Below, piece by piece: positions 23,138 through 32,821 of a stretch of 64,000 nt of DNA. The position numbers and the translations under genes are program-made. The stretch's first letter is position 1; every line of letters begins with the position of its first letter. The notes under the pieces are model-generated. The model ran no database searches. It worked only from the letters and a program-made list of their open reading frames with translations, and was not told where the DNA came from. Location of the stretch: assembly GCF_018446385.1 (NCBI RefSeq), contig NC_055987.1, forward strand, positions 4,922,705 through 4,986,704, given 5' to 3'. The stretch comes from Zingiber officinale (taxonomy: Eukaryota > Streptophyta > Magnoliopsida > Zingiberales > Zingiberaceae).

Positions 23138-24236
23138 TGTTGGGGGATCGGTGGTCGGCTTGAAGGGAGGTTGGATAGACGGCGCCCCCAAATACTCGCT
23201 TCTTTCTACAACGTTAGTGCGCAAGCGAAAATGCAAACAAAGCAAGTAGAAAGCTAAATACTAAAGGAAAGAATGCAAACCAAGCTACACGATCATTTAC
23301 GTGGTTCGGAGATAAGGCTCCTACTCCACGGTTGTCCGTAAGGTGGATGATCCCTATCCGTCGGTGGATTACTCCCCGGAAGACCTCCGGCTAGCTCACG
23401 TAGCTCCTTGTGGGTGGAGAAACCTCACCACAACTCTTACCAAGGACTCTTGAGAAGGTAGGGCACTGGTAGACTACTAATAGGGGTTAACCACCTCTAT
23501 TTCGTCAACCTCAACCAAGCTTCCAAGGCTTGGTTATATAGGCCACGAATTGGAAAACCCCGCCTACCAGTCGACTGCTAAAACATGCAGTCGACTGCCC
23601 TCTGTGGAAATTCGACCGTTACATCCCAACGGCTCGATTTCACACTAACCGAGCGAACAGAGACATTCTGTTCGCTGCCAGTCGACTGCCTCAGTCGACT
23701 GCACCAGTCGACTGCCTCTGTCGACTACACCAGTCGACTGCCTCAGTCGACTGCACTAGTCGACTGCTAAAATATGCAGTCGACTGCTACAGTACTGCTA
23801 TAGTAGCACTACAGTACTGCTACAGTAAAACCCTAAAACTAGTATTTTACTCCGAGTACAATCTCTCGTGCACTCGTACCCTCACCCTTATGACTCATTT
23901 GACGCTTCATTTGCAGCTTTGACCTCTTGCCTTCAATCCTACTTCCTTTGGCTCTCGTCCCTCGGATGCATTCAAGCCCGCGGCTCGTCTCCAATGTCAT
24001 CCTTCGCGTATGCCTCGAAGTCGCTTCCCTCGGCCCTTGTCCTCGCTGCCTTGTCCACGGTCCCTCGGATGCTCCATCCTTCACCGGAACCAAAGCCATC
24101 AACCTGAGTCACATGTATATCCTGCAAACCTGCACAACTCAAATACACATATCAAATACAAGGGTGAACCTAACTTAAACCCTTTGCCCAAACACCAAAA
24201 TACATGGTCCCGCGGACAATTGGGATTGCTCCAACA
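23138..24236 (-). repeat. R 5' LTR
   Basis: 1099 bp, TGTTGGGGG...TTGCTCCAACA in plus orientation. Longer than the 3' copy by about 130 bp because of the CAGTCGACTG block (about 23569-23790). Minus-strand TATA-like CCTATATAACC at about 23530-23545. Open frames at 23839-24366 are shared with the other LTR. Confidence 0.9.
23569..23790. repeat. Array of palindromic decamer CAGTCGACTG
   Basis: About ten copies or near-copies of CAGTCGACTG spaced mostly 12-16 bp apart, followed by a CAGTACTG/CTACAGTA tract (23790-23830). The decamer is its own reverse complement. The 3' LTR keeps only about two diverged copies; a further cluster lies inside R at 9063-9185. Confidence 0.85.
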
Positions 24237-24729
24237 CCCTTTACGGGTAACGCACCCTCACCTACTCCACTCAGCAGAGTTACTTGATGTCAGTCCGGTC
24301 CTCCAGACCGACTGGACTTTCTGCCTAGGGTTACCACCCCTAGGACCTAGGGTTACCGTCCCCTAGGGTTTTTCTCCACATAGGGTTACCACCCCCTAGG
24401 ACCTAAGGTTGCCTCCCCTTAAGATTTTCCTCCACCTAGGGTTACCACCCCCTAGGACCTAAGGTTGCCGCCCCTTAGGGTTTTCCTCCACCTAGGGTTA
24501 CTACCCCCTAAGACCTAAGATTACCCCCCCTTAGGATTTTCCTCCTCCTAGGATTGTCGCCCCTAGGACCTAAGGTTACCACCCCTTAGGATTTTCCATT
24601 TGCCTAACCGCAGTTAGGACTTTCCTGAAACCTCATTCAAGCATGTTAGAAAACAAGTAATCTTAACTTTGAATCCCTTTGCCATTATCAAAACTTGGGT
24701 TCGATCGTCGGATGCTTCCCGCACCAACA
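24237..24729 (-). mobile_element. Solo LTR 'D', 5' part
   Basis: Continuation of 4226-5048 on the far side of R; the first five bases are the R target duplication. Ends GCACCAACA. Contains about five tandem units of roughly 60 bp with CCTAGGACCTAAGGTT (24327-24597). Confidence 0.75.
24327..24597. repeat. CCCTAGG-rich tandem repeat in LTR D
   Basis: About five degenerate units alternating CCCCCTAGGACCTAAGGTT with TTTTCCTCCACCTAGGGTTA. Superficially telomere-like (CCCTAG) but too irregular and too far from a chromosome-end context to be telomeric. Confidence 0.75.
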
Positions 24730-24734
24730 CTAAC

Positions 24735-25489
24735 GGCAGGGGTGACCATGTCATTTACATCATATACATGGATTGCATTTATTGCTCGTGTTTGCTACAC
24801 TTTATTTGCTGCATATTTGGTAGATGCATATGATTGACATGCATACAGGAGATATGATATTTTTGGTCTGACGAACTTATTATTCTGATAGGAGGTTCTA
24901 GTGAGTACAACTTCTTCCATTTCTTTCAATTTTGCACTTTCTATTATTATTCCAGGAGACTGTACGCATAATTGTAAGTATTGGTTATTTCTTACTATGC
25001 ATGTCAGCTTGGTATCTACTAAGTGTTGGACTCACCCCGTTGATATATTTTCTATTTCAGGTTGAAGCCATCAGGAGGTTCCAGTCGCTAATCCCCACCC
25101 TGAGTCGCGACAATTTTCTATCTTTGGACTTTTGGTTTCCTTGTTATGTTCCTACATACTTATGATATGTGGTTGTACTCAAGAATTTTTATATCGAGAT
25201 TTGGTCTACTGTCTTTGTTTTTCGCTGCGTTGGATTTTGTTGTGGGTTTAAGTTTTTCGTCATATTAGTGGAGTAGATTTTATTTAAATAAACTGCGTGG
25301 TTGTGTCTACTAGAGGCTGAGTTAATATAAACTGCGTGGATTATTAGTTATTTTTATTGTTATTGTTCCGGTCGTGTTGGCCGAGGTTTGTGTAGCTCCG
25401 AGGGCTTTGTAGTAATGTTTCAGTTTGTCACCGGTACAAGGGAGATGCTGCCAAAATTTTTTCGACAGAGACTCCCCCGGGATGTGACA
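24735..25489 (+). mobile_element. Gypsy-type LTR, 3' end piece
   Basis: Continues 4225. Contains GGACTCACCCCGTTGATA followed by a CAG-ending tract (about 25033-25062) and finishes GACTCCCCCGGGATGTGACA at 25489. The open frame at 24932-25165 is not a recognisable protein. Confidence 0.5.
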
Positions 25490-25990
25490 GTTTTATCCTT
25501 TCCAATGGGAGGTTAACGGTTACTGAAGGTGCTTCCAACAAGATTGAGGGTGTCTTCTATGAAAAGACGCGAGGGCGCCTTTCATCACCTTGAGGGCGCC
25601 TTCCACTAGGCACCAGCTGGCTCAACTAGTTAACCTTCAAAGTTGGTTAATTCTTTTTCGCTCTTCTTTGGGTGATACTTCCGCTGTCTGGAGTTGAGCT
25701 CACCCAAACCCAACTTTGACCTTCTCCTCGAACAAGCTTTCTCCCTGGCTTCTCATCCCTCAAACGTCGTCCACGTCCTTCTCGTTCACTGGTGTGCTCT
25801 TCCACAATATCTCGTCCTTTGATGCACCGAGTTCGTCGACTAGCTTCCTATGCCATCCTTCTCGTCTGCTACGTCTTTCGCTCGACTTCTCGTGTTCTTA
25901 ATTTTCTGTACACTAAGACACAAGATATCAAAATCATACAGGATCTAACTTGACTTGGTTGACCACATCAAAACTAACTCATGGTACTTA
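25490..25990 (-). mobile_element. Sirevirus LTR fragment
   Basis: Minus-oriented piece similar to the LTRs at 36958-37862 and 39160-40094: GGGCGCC words, TCTCGTC...CTTCTCG runs and the end TTGACTTGGTTGACCACATC...GGTACTTAC. Truncated at 25490 against the gypsy LTR. No PBS or partner LTR. Confidence 0.6.
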
Positions 25991-26640
25991 CATATAGTTG
26001 TCAGGAGAGCATCTTCATGTTGACCGATATATCATCATTGTAGGAGCCGATGAGAGAACCAAATCCGAGAGTCGTTGGTTGTCTCCCCATTTATCTAGCG
26101 CCATGTGCCAATATGGGCATTTAAGAGACCAATCTTGTAACTGCTCTCTCATTCTTAGGATGTCATGTATTTTGGAATATTCATAGTCATTATCAATGAG
26201 CCTATGTAAGGTATATACCTGTCTTGAGGGTGAAAAAAGTGGAATATATAAAGTCCATATTTGAGATAGAGATTGAGAAAATGTCAAAATCCAATGTTGA
26301 GAGAGGGTGTCAATAATTGAAGTCGAGACAGAGATGATATCGATGTCCAGAGCTGAAACTGAGAGATGATGTCAGAACCTAGGACTAAGTCACGATAGAT
26401 GTCAGGATTAAAAACCAAGATTGAGATATATTGCTCGGAGCTAAAGTTAAGCCAAGATAGATATTAGGATTGAGAGTCGAGATTGAGAGATGATGTCGAG
26501 ACTTGAGACTAAGCGAGAATAGATGTTAACATTCAATTCGATCAGATCCGATCGGACCCCAATCTCATTGGGGTTATATTCGATCATCTATGGGTCATAT
26601 ATAATCCAAATTAATTTTACCCAATAATTGATCTCCACAT
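25991..26640. repeat. Dispersed duplicated segment A, copy 1
   Basis: Matches 29560-30230 in order: ATAGTTGTCAG..., the AGCGCCATGTG block, then degenerate GA-rich phrases of the type 'gattgagagatgatgtcgag'. No coding potential. Function unknown. Confidence 0.6.
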
Positions 26641-26682
26641 TGAGCTACACTAAATATGGGGCTGAAGGAAACTGCCATACCT

Positions 26683-26975
26683 TGAGTATTTGTGTCGATC
26701 AAGCTGTTGATGCCTGCACCAGATGGATACCTGTTGAGGAAGATTTGGCGATCAATCTTTGGTCATCTGCTGCATCACATTGATATTTTCTTTTTTTTTT
26801 AGATATTTTTTTTTCAATCGAACAAAGATTTACTTGAGTGTCCAGGATAATATATATTTTTATTATTTATGGAGTTGGACGTAGAAGAACAAGAATTACG
26901 GAGCAGAAATAGTCAAAGTAGAAATCACGAATGAAAAGTCAACGAAGAAAAAACAAAAAAACAAGGGGGAATTTC
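26683..26975. repeat. Dispersed segment B, copy 1
   Basis: Contains GATTTGGCGATCAATCTTTG, CATCTGCTGCATCAC and GTCAACGAAGAAAAAACAAA; the same blocks recur at 31185-31425 and partly at 27910-27995 and 31430-31620. Confidence 0.65.
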
Positions 26976-27113
26976 GCAAACCCAAAAATATTAATATCAC
27001 TATATTTATACGTGGTTTAGCACCTGTTCTTTTACGTGGACATCCTTTGTATTAATTCTTAATGAATCTGTAAAATTTTTGCTGCGTCGGGGACAGGATA
27101 TCGACATTTCATC

Positions 27114-27807
27114 CTAGAAGCTGACGGCTCCGAGTTCCACCAGGTAATCGTCAGCCTCAGACCCGGCCAACTCGGTGATGTCCCCCTCCCTGCGCAGCAG
27201 ACTCGGCGAGTATAACTCAGTCGCGTAGTGCAAACGCTCGATGCTGAGCCCGAAGACGTCGGCGTCGCCGAAGAAATCAAACGGAGTCCGCCCTACTTCG
27301 TCTCGATCCGTGGACGGGGTTCAGGGAGACGAATGAATTACAGTCATATCCGTATCTGTTGCCGTCCCCAGTGGCCGACTCGTGTTTGCAATCGTTACCT
27401 GCCGCCGCCTTGTCAGACGTGGGGAAGTTGGTCACTGCTCCGGCGCCCTTCATGCGGATTGCGGCGGCGTCGTAGACCACGGCCGCCTCCTCGGCCGCGT
27501 CGAAGGTCCCCAGCCAGAGCCACTTCCCCTGTGCTGGATCGCGGATCTCCGCTGCCCGCCGCCCCTAGGGCTGCCGCCGAACGCCTCGGAACCGACCCCG
27601 GCGAGCGTGGCCGCTCCTCCGCCGGGCGACCTCGACGCGAATTTCCTGGACGTGCCGCTTAGCCAGGGGTCGGGCGCCTCTGCCTTCCTCGTCGCTGGAG
27701 GACGAGTCGGTGGCGTCGGCGTCGATGCAATGGACGCGCACGACCTTCGTCCGGCGAACGCCAGTGGCCGGCGCCGCAAGGCGCCTGAAAGCGCTCCGTG
27801 GTGTCAT
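27114..27807 (-). pseudogene. AP2/ERF transcription factor pseudogene, cytokinin-response-factor type
   Basis: Minus strand from ATG 27807. The N-terminal half carries VVRVHCIDADATDSSSSDEE and KRHVQEIRVE, the features of the CRF domain that precedes AP2 in cytokinin response factors. The AP2 DNA-binding domain follows (about 27592-27424): RFRGVRRQP, then [28 protein letters not shown] and GAVTNFP. A TAG at 27565-27567 sits where the family has the Trp of the RPWG motif, in frame with both sides. The first AP2 frame ends at 27277, and the acidic C-terminal part (DFFGDADVFGL ... DDYLVELGAVSF, stop at 27114-27116) lies in another frame, implying an indel around 27280-27320. GC content is much higher than around it, as usual for monocot ERF genes. 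Dead unless the stop and shift are sequence errors. Confidence 0.85.
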
Positions 27808-27815
27808 TAACACGA

Positions 27816-28619
27816 AGAAATTAGACGAAAATTTTCATATTCGACGCATCGACACTCCAAATTCGACTAATTAAATACTATTACGGATTAGAAATTTCTG
27901 TAAAAGCAACAGAAAAGAATCGAGATGCAGTTTACAAAATACTCAAAAGCAGAAAATGCGAGATGAAAAGTCAACGAAGAAAGAAAAAAAAAATCCGGCC
28001 AAATGGCCAATTAACATGAATGGGCAACACGAGATCGGAGATCGTTGATGCAAATGATGAAGGTCTTGAAAGGACGCTCCAAAATAGGATTAGACGGGCC
28101 AAGAGATGAATCCTAGATCACTGGCACAAGTTAGAATTTACTCAAAGTGATATTAAAAATAAAAAAACAAAAACAAAAAACAAAAATAGAGAAGAGGGAA
28201 TCACTTTTCATTCCATTTGTTTTTTTTTCTAAACAGACCATGCGTTGACCTCAGATGCCTCGTATGGTCGGTCTTATAGTCATCTATAAGAGATCAATTA
28301 GAAAATCAAACAAGTCATCATATAATAGGATGTTTTCACGGACTTCTGGAATCAATTCTTATTTATTGACAAATCTATCCTATGATAACCAACTCAACTA
28401 TTTGGGGTGATAAAAGGTGATTCATTTGTCTCAACACCTCCGAAAAAAATGATTAATCTGGTGAGATAACGTTGAACCCGAAATGACTGACCTGGCCCCA
28501 CGAAAATTTACCACCGGCCCCTTAAGTAAATTAGAAAAATGCACATGAAGGTCCATCTTGATAACCAATACATTCTTAGGTCTGCTATTCATTAAGGAGA
28601 AAAATGCTCAATAATATGC
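27816..28619. other. Gene-free stretch upstream of the ERF pseudogene
   Basis: AT-rich; includes a partial segment-B copy (27910-27995, GATGAAAAGTCAACGAAGAA). It would have been the promoter side of the pseudogene. No gene seen. Confidence 0.5.
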
Positions 28620-29259
28620 CCAACTCGACTATTCATAAAAATATGTGGAACCGTCACATCAGCGATCCCTCTAGAGCCGGTCCCACGGATATGGAGGGAG
28701 GTAAATGCAAGTACATAGCTGAAAGCGCATGGTCGGGATGCTAACCCCAGATAATGACACTCCGAAAATCAAACCCTGAACCTCTCGACCACGAAACCAT
28801 GTGCCCCAGCTGTGTTACGCCCTGGGGACCCCCAACTCGACTATTCATAAAAAAAATATGGAACCGTCACATCAACGACCCCCTGGAGTCGGTCACATGG
28901 ATATGGAGGGAGATAAATGCATATACACAGTTGAAAGCGCATGACTAGGGCGTTAACCTCAAGTAATGTCACCCCAAGGATCAAACCCTGGACCTATCGG
29001 CCACAAAACCATGTGCCCCTATCTGTGTTATGCCCTGGGGACCCCCAACTCGACTATTCATAAAAAAAAATGTGGAACCGCTATATCAGCGACCCCCTAA
29101 AGTTGGTCAGATGGATATGAAGGGAGCAAATGCAGGTACACAATTGAAAGCGCATGGCCGGGATGCTAATCCCAAGTAATGACACCCCAAGAATCGAACC
29201 CTGGATCTCTCGACCACGAAACTATGCGCCCCCAGCTATGCTATGCCCTGAGGACTACC
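28620..29259 (-). mobile_element. Tandem trimer of a tRNA-derived SINE
   Basis: Three units of about 213 bp start with CAACTCGACTATTCATAAA at about 28620, 28833 and 29046. On the minus strand each has an A-box-like TGGTCGAGAG and a B-box (GGTTCGATTC in the third unit, GGTTTGAT in the first two) spaced as in a tRNA-like RNA polymerase III promoter. Unit ends carry short A-runs. Head-to-tail SINE arrays are uncommon. Not a functional tRNA: no closed cloverleaf is visible. Confidence 0.65.
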
Positions 29260-29329
29260 AACCCAACTCGAGTATTCATTCGTGGCTGATGATAATATTA
29301 AGGAAGCTCCCAACTCGAGTATTCATGTG

Positions 29330-29530
29330 ACAAAAGGTGATTCGCTCGCCCCCAGCGCCCCCGCCAACTCGTCCCTAGGCCAACACGGAGGAGGTAAATC
29401 ACGGGTGGCTACTAGCCTTTAGTGCAAATGGCCAAGACATGAAGGAGGTCATGCTCGGTCACGCCGAGTTTCGACCCCAAGACCTCATGTGGCAACACCC
29501 CATGTTTTAACCATCGCACCGCCCCGAGGG
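29330..29530 (-). mobile_element. SINE-like unit, second type
   Basis: Minus strand starts GGGGCGGTGCGATGGTTAAA, then GGTCTTGGGGTCGAAACT as a B-box-like motif, then an unrelated body ending near GCGAATCACC. Arrangement fits a tRNA-derived SINE. Flanking ACCCAACTCGAGTATTCAT copies suggest it lies in debris of the neighbouring SINE. Confidence 0.45.
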
Positions 29531-29559
29531 GACACCCAACTCGAGTATTCATAAGTGTA

Positions 29560-30330
29560 TGTATAGTTGTCAGAAAATTAAAACATATTCACGTCAATCA
29601 AAATATTATCATCATACAAGTTGATAAGGAGATCAGATCCAATAGCGCATTAGATTGTCTCCTTGTTCATCCAGCGCCATGTGTCAGTAGGGGACATCTA
29701 GAATACTAGATCTGATAAACTAGTAATCGCTTCCCAATTCTTAGGATTCCATGTTCATAATCATTGTCAGCGAGCTCATGTAGAGTCCATCTTGAGCGTG
29801 ACTTTGAGAATAGATAAAGTTAGGATCTAAGACCAAGATTGAGAAGATGTCGAGATTCAATGCTAAGAGAGAGTATAGGTGACTGGGGCCGAGACTGAGA
29901 AGATGACAAGATCCGATGCTGAGAAAGGGTGTCGGTGACTAGGACTGAGATAGATAAGTCGGCCTTAGGAGCTAAGACTGAGAGAAGGTACTAGGACTTC
30001 AAGCTAATGTTGGGACTGAGAGCCGAGGCTGAAAGATAGTGCTAGGATCTAGGGCTAAATAAGGGTAGATGTTGAGATTGGAAGCTGAGACTAAGAGATG
30101 ATATTGGGACCTGGGGCTAAGCTAGGATAGATGCCGATATTTGAGTCGATTTGATTGAACTTGAGTCTTATCTAAACTATATTATATTATTTTTGGATCA
30201 TGCTTGATCTATTTTAACTTTGATTGATAACTCACTATAATCATTATCCCGTAGGGCAGGGCTAAAATAAATTGTCGTATTAGAGGTGTTTGTGTTGCTC
30301 AAGCTATTGATAAAATGATTTGATAATGAC
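29560..30330. repeat. Dispersed segment A, copy 2
   Basis: Diverged copy of 25991-26640 (shared AGCGCCATGTG, CATGTAGAGTCC and repeated 'gagactgagaagatg' phrases). No coding potential. Confidence 0.55.
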
Positions 30331-31184
30331 CGTCGTTGGTGACGTAGCCATGGGAGTAGCTTGGGGTGCGACTGCACCCCTAACATTAAAAAAAAACTAA
30401 GATGTTATCTTAGTTATTTGACCGGTCCATTCATCACTATTAGTTGTTAGAAAATTAAAATTGATTGTATATTTAGAAAATTCATGATCTAGCTATCTAT
30501 TGGTACCACTTTTACGAGTAAACATTGTGACTTGAAATGTTAAGTATTGATTTTTAAAAATAAAATTCTAATAATAAATGTATGAATTAAATGGTAGAAC
30601 ATAAAGTGAGGTCGTTAAATTAAAATTGGATCGAGTTCTAAATAAATCCAATGGGTAGGTGCAGAGATAAAAATTATATTGGTTTAAATTGGAATTGATT
30701 TAACGTTAATTTGGTTAAATTATGATCGAACTAAGTTTAAGATTTAAACTGATTCAATCGATTTAAAACAAATTAGGATATTTTTAAGCTCTCTCTAATG
30801 ATGTACAACCTCGTCATGCCATATGACACGTCATCCTTTCGCTCATCTTTCTTTTTTATTTTTTTCTCTCCTTTTTCCTTATAATTAGATGATTATTTAG
30901 ATTTGAATGAAGATATCGTATATTGGAATACTTATAATTTATAAGTAAAATTATATATGATTTTTTGATTTTAGTTATAGATAAATTTTAAAGATGGACA
31001 TATCGTTAAATCAGAGTCAATGGCTACGTTCAAAATTTTCTAATTTAAATTTAATTTTTAGTTTTTTAAATTGTGATATTTGAAAGTTTTTAAAATCATT
31101 TCTCCGGATCAACAATCGTCCTTCCTATAATACTGGCCACGCCACTGACAGTGGTGGCGTCTGCATCAGCTGGAAAAGCTGATT
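30331..31184. other. AT-rich intergenic stretch
   Basis: No gene, repeat or RNA recognised on either strand. Confidence 0.5.
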
Positions 31185-31620
31185 TCTGACGTGGGAGACT
31201 TGGCGATCAATCTTTGATCATCTGCTGCATCACGTTAATACTCTTTCTTTTGTTTTTTTTTCTAATATATTTTTTTGAATCGAACAAAGATTACTTGAGT
31301 GTCAAGGAAAATATATTTTTATTATTTGTGGAGTTGGACGTAAGAGAACGAGAATTACGGAGCGGAAAATAGTCAAAAGTAGAAAGCACGAGGTGAAAGT
31401 CAACGAAGAAAAAACAAAAAAAAGGAGATCTGTGTCGATCAAGCTGCTGACCTTTCTACATGGCATAGCTGAGATCTGATGGGGAAGATTTGCGAAGAAT
31501 CTTTGGGCATCTGCTGCGTCGCGTAGATACTTTCGCCTTTTTAATATATTTTATTCAATCCGTCAAAGATTTACCTGAGCGTCGGGAAACTTTGTTAATG
31601 GAGTTAATCTTTGTCGTTGG
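31185..31620. repeat. Dispersed segment B, copies 2 and 3
   Basis: 31185-31425 repeats 26740-26975 (GGCGATCAATCTTTGATCAT...GTCAACGAAGAAAAAACAAA). 31430-31620 repeats the start again (GTGTCGATCAAGCTGCTGA, AATCTTTGGGCATCTGCTGC). This is a local duplication pattern around the ERF pseudogene. Confidence 0.6.
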
Positions 31621-31674
31621 ACTATTCCAATCTTTGAGCCGGTTCGGGTCATTGAAAAGTGAGCCGGAGCCATA

Positions 31675-32821
31675 GGAGCCGTTTGATTCTTTCCTAGAAA
31701 TAGGAATCGGAATGAGAATCATTGTATTGTGGAATGAGAATGAATATGAGCATGAATATCACTCTTAAAAGCAATGTTTAGTTAGTTACATATTTTCTAT
31801 CGGAATAAATCAAAATTTTCCTTTTTACGCTTAAAGGAAAATAAGAGAAAAATTAGATGTGAGAAAGATGAATGTGAGAGAAAAATATGATGAAAGAGAA
31901 TGATGAAGGAGAAAGTCTGATGAGAAAGAATAAAGAGAGAGAAAGTGTGATGAGAGAAAATGAGAAAAGAGAGTGTGATAGGAGAGATCATGATGAGAGA
32001 AGATGAGAGAGAAAATATGATGTGAGAGAAAGTATGATGGAAGAGGATGAAGAGAGAAAATGTAATGAGAAAAATGAGGGGAGAGAGTGTGATGAGAGAG
32101 ATTGAGGAGAGAGAAAGTATGATGAGAGATAAAGTGTGATGAGGAAAAAAGAGAGCAGTGAGTGTGATGGGAGAGATTGAGGAGAGAAAAAGTATGATGA
32201 GAGAGAAAGTGCGTTGAGGAAAAAAAAAGGAGTGTGACAAGAGAGATTGAGGAAAGATAAAATGTAATGAGAGCGAAAGTGTGATAAGAAAAAAAAAAGA
32301 TAGTGTGATGAGGGAGATTGAGGAGAGAGAAAGTATGATGAGAGAGAAAATATGATGAGAGAAAAAGAAGGAAGAGAGTGCGATGGAAGAGATTGAGGAG
32401 AGAGAAAGTATGATGAGAGAGAAAATGTAATGAGAAAAAAGAGGAAAGAGAGTGTGATAGGAAAGATTAAGGAGAGAGAAAGTGTGTGATAAAATGATGA
32501 GAGAGAAAATATGATAAGAGAGAACAAGGAGAGAGAAGTGATATGAAAGAAAAAATAAATAAATATATTTTGATATTTCGTATTAAGGGAGAAAATTTTA
32601 GTTTTAGGCCAAGGGTATTTTTAGAATAAAAAAATATTTTGATTGATGAAAATAGGGTAATGACTCATTGAAGGGGAGGTACATGAGAATGAGTTATTAC
32701 CCAATTTCAAAGATTCATTCCTTTATTTGCATTCCTATTCCTATAATCCAAACATTAACAATGACAATCAATGATTCTCATTCTCATTCTCCACTCCTAT
32801 TCCCCTAAACCAAACACCTCC
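31675..32821. mobile_element. MITE-like element with GA-rich tandem core
   Basis: Ends are imperfect inverted repeats: GGAGCCGTTTGATT...GAATGAGAATCATTG on the left, and the complement GGAGGTGTTTGGTTT...GAATGAGAATCATTG on the right. Between them, about 31830-32560 is almost purely purine: irregular units built from GTGTGATGAGAGAGATTGAGG and GAGAAAGTATGATGAGAGAG. Flanking triplets (ATA/TTA) do not give a clean duplication. The long minus-strand open frames (31797-32527) are Ser/Leu/Ile low-complexity artefacts of the tract. Confidence 0.55.

Larger units (their letters stand above)
5049..24236 (-). mobile_element. Element R: non-autonomous Sirevirus-like retrotransposon (gag only)
   Basis: Complete minus-strand LTR element: 3' LTR (5049-5204 plus 7637-8448), PPT (8449-8463), internal region with gag, PBS (23124-23135) and 5' LTR (23138-24236). 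Target duplication is CCCTC (5044-5048) / CCCTT (24237-24241), one mismatch. Three later insertions (5205-7631, 10524-19690, 20340-23010) sit inside; without them R is about 4.9 kb. The internal region carries gag with zinc knuckles but no protease, integrase, reverse transcriptase or RNase H. It would have needed enzymes from a related autonomous Sirevirus such as E; that dependence is inference. Confidence 0.85.

Noticed and set aside
24327..24597. Telomere-like CCCTAG repeats
   Set aside because: Unit is about 60 bp and irregular, internal to an LTR, with no (CCCTAAA)n run.
27228..27810. Long plus-strand and alternative minus-strand frames
   Set aside because: Shadows of the GC-rich ERF pseudogene; only the minus frame with AP2 residues is meaningful.
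28620..29259. Possible tRNA genes from B-box-like motifs
   Set aside because: No acceptor or anticodon stem can be paired; the context is a tandem SINE.
31797..32527. Two minus-strand frames of 147 and 179 codons
   Set aside because: Generated by the purine-rich tandem repeat; only Ser, Leu, Ile, Phe and His repeat residues.
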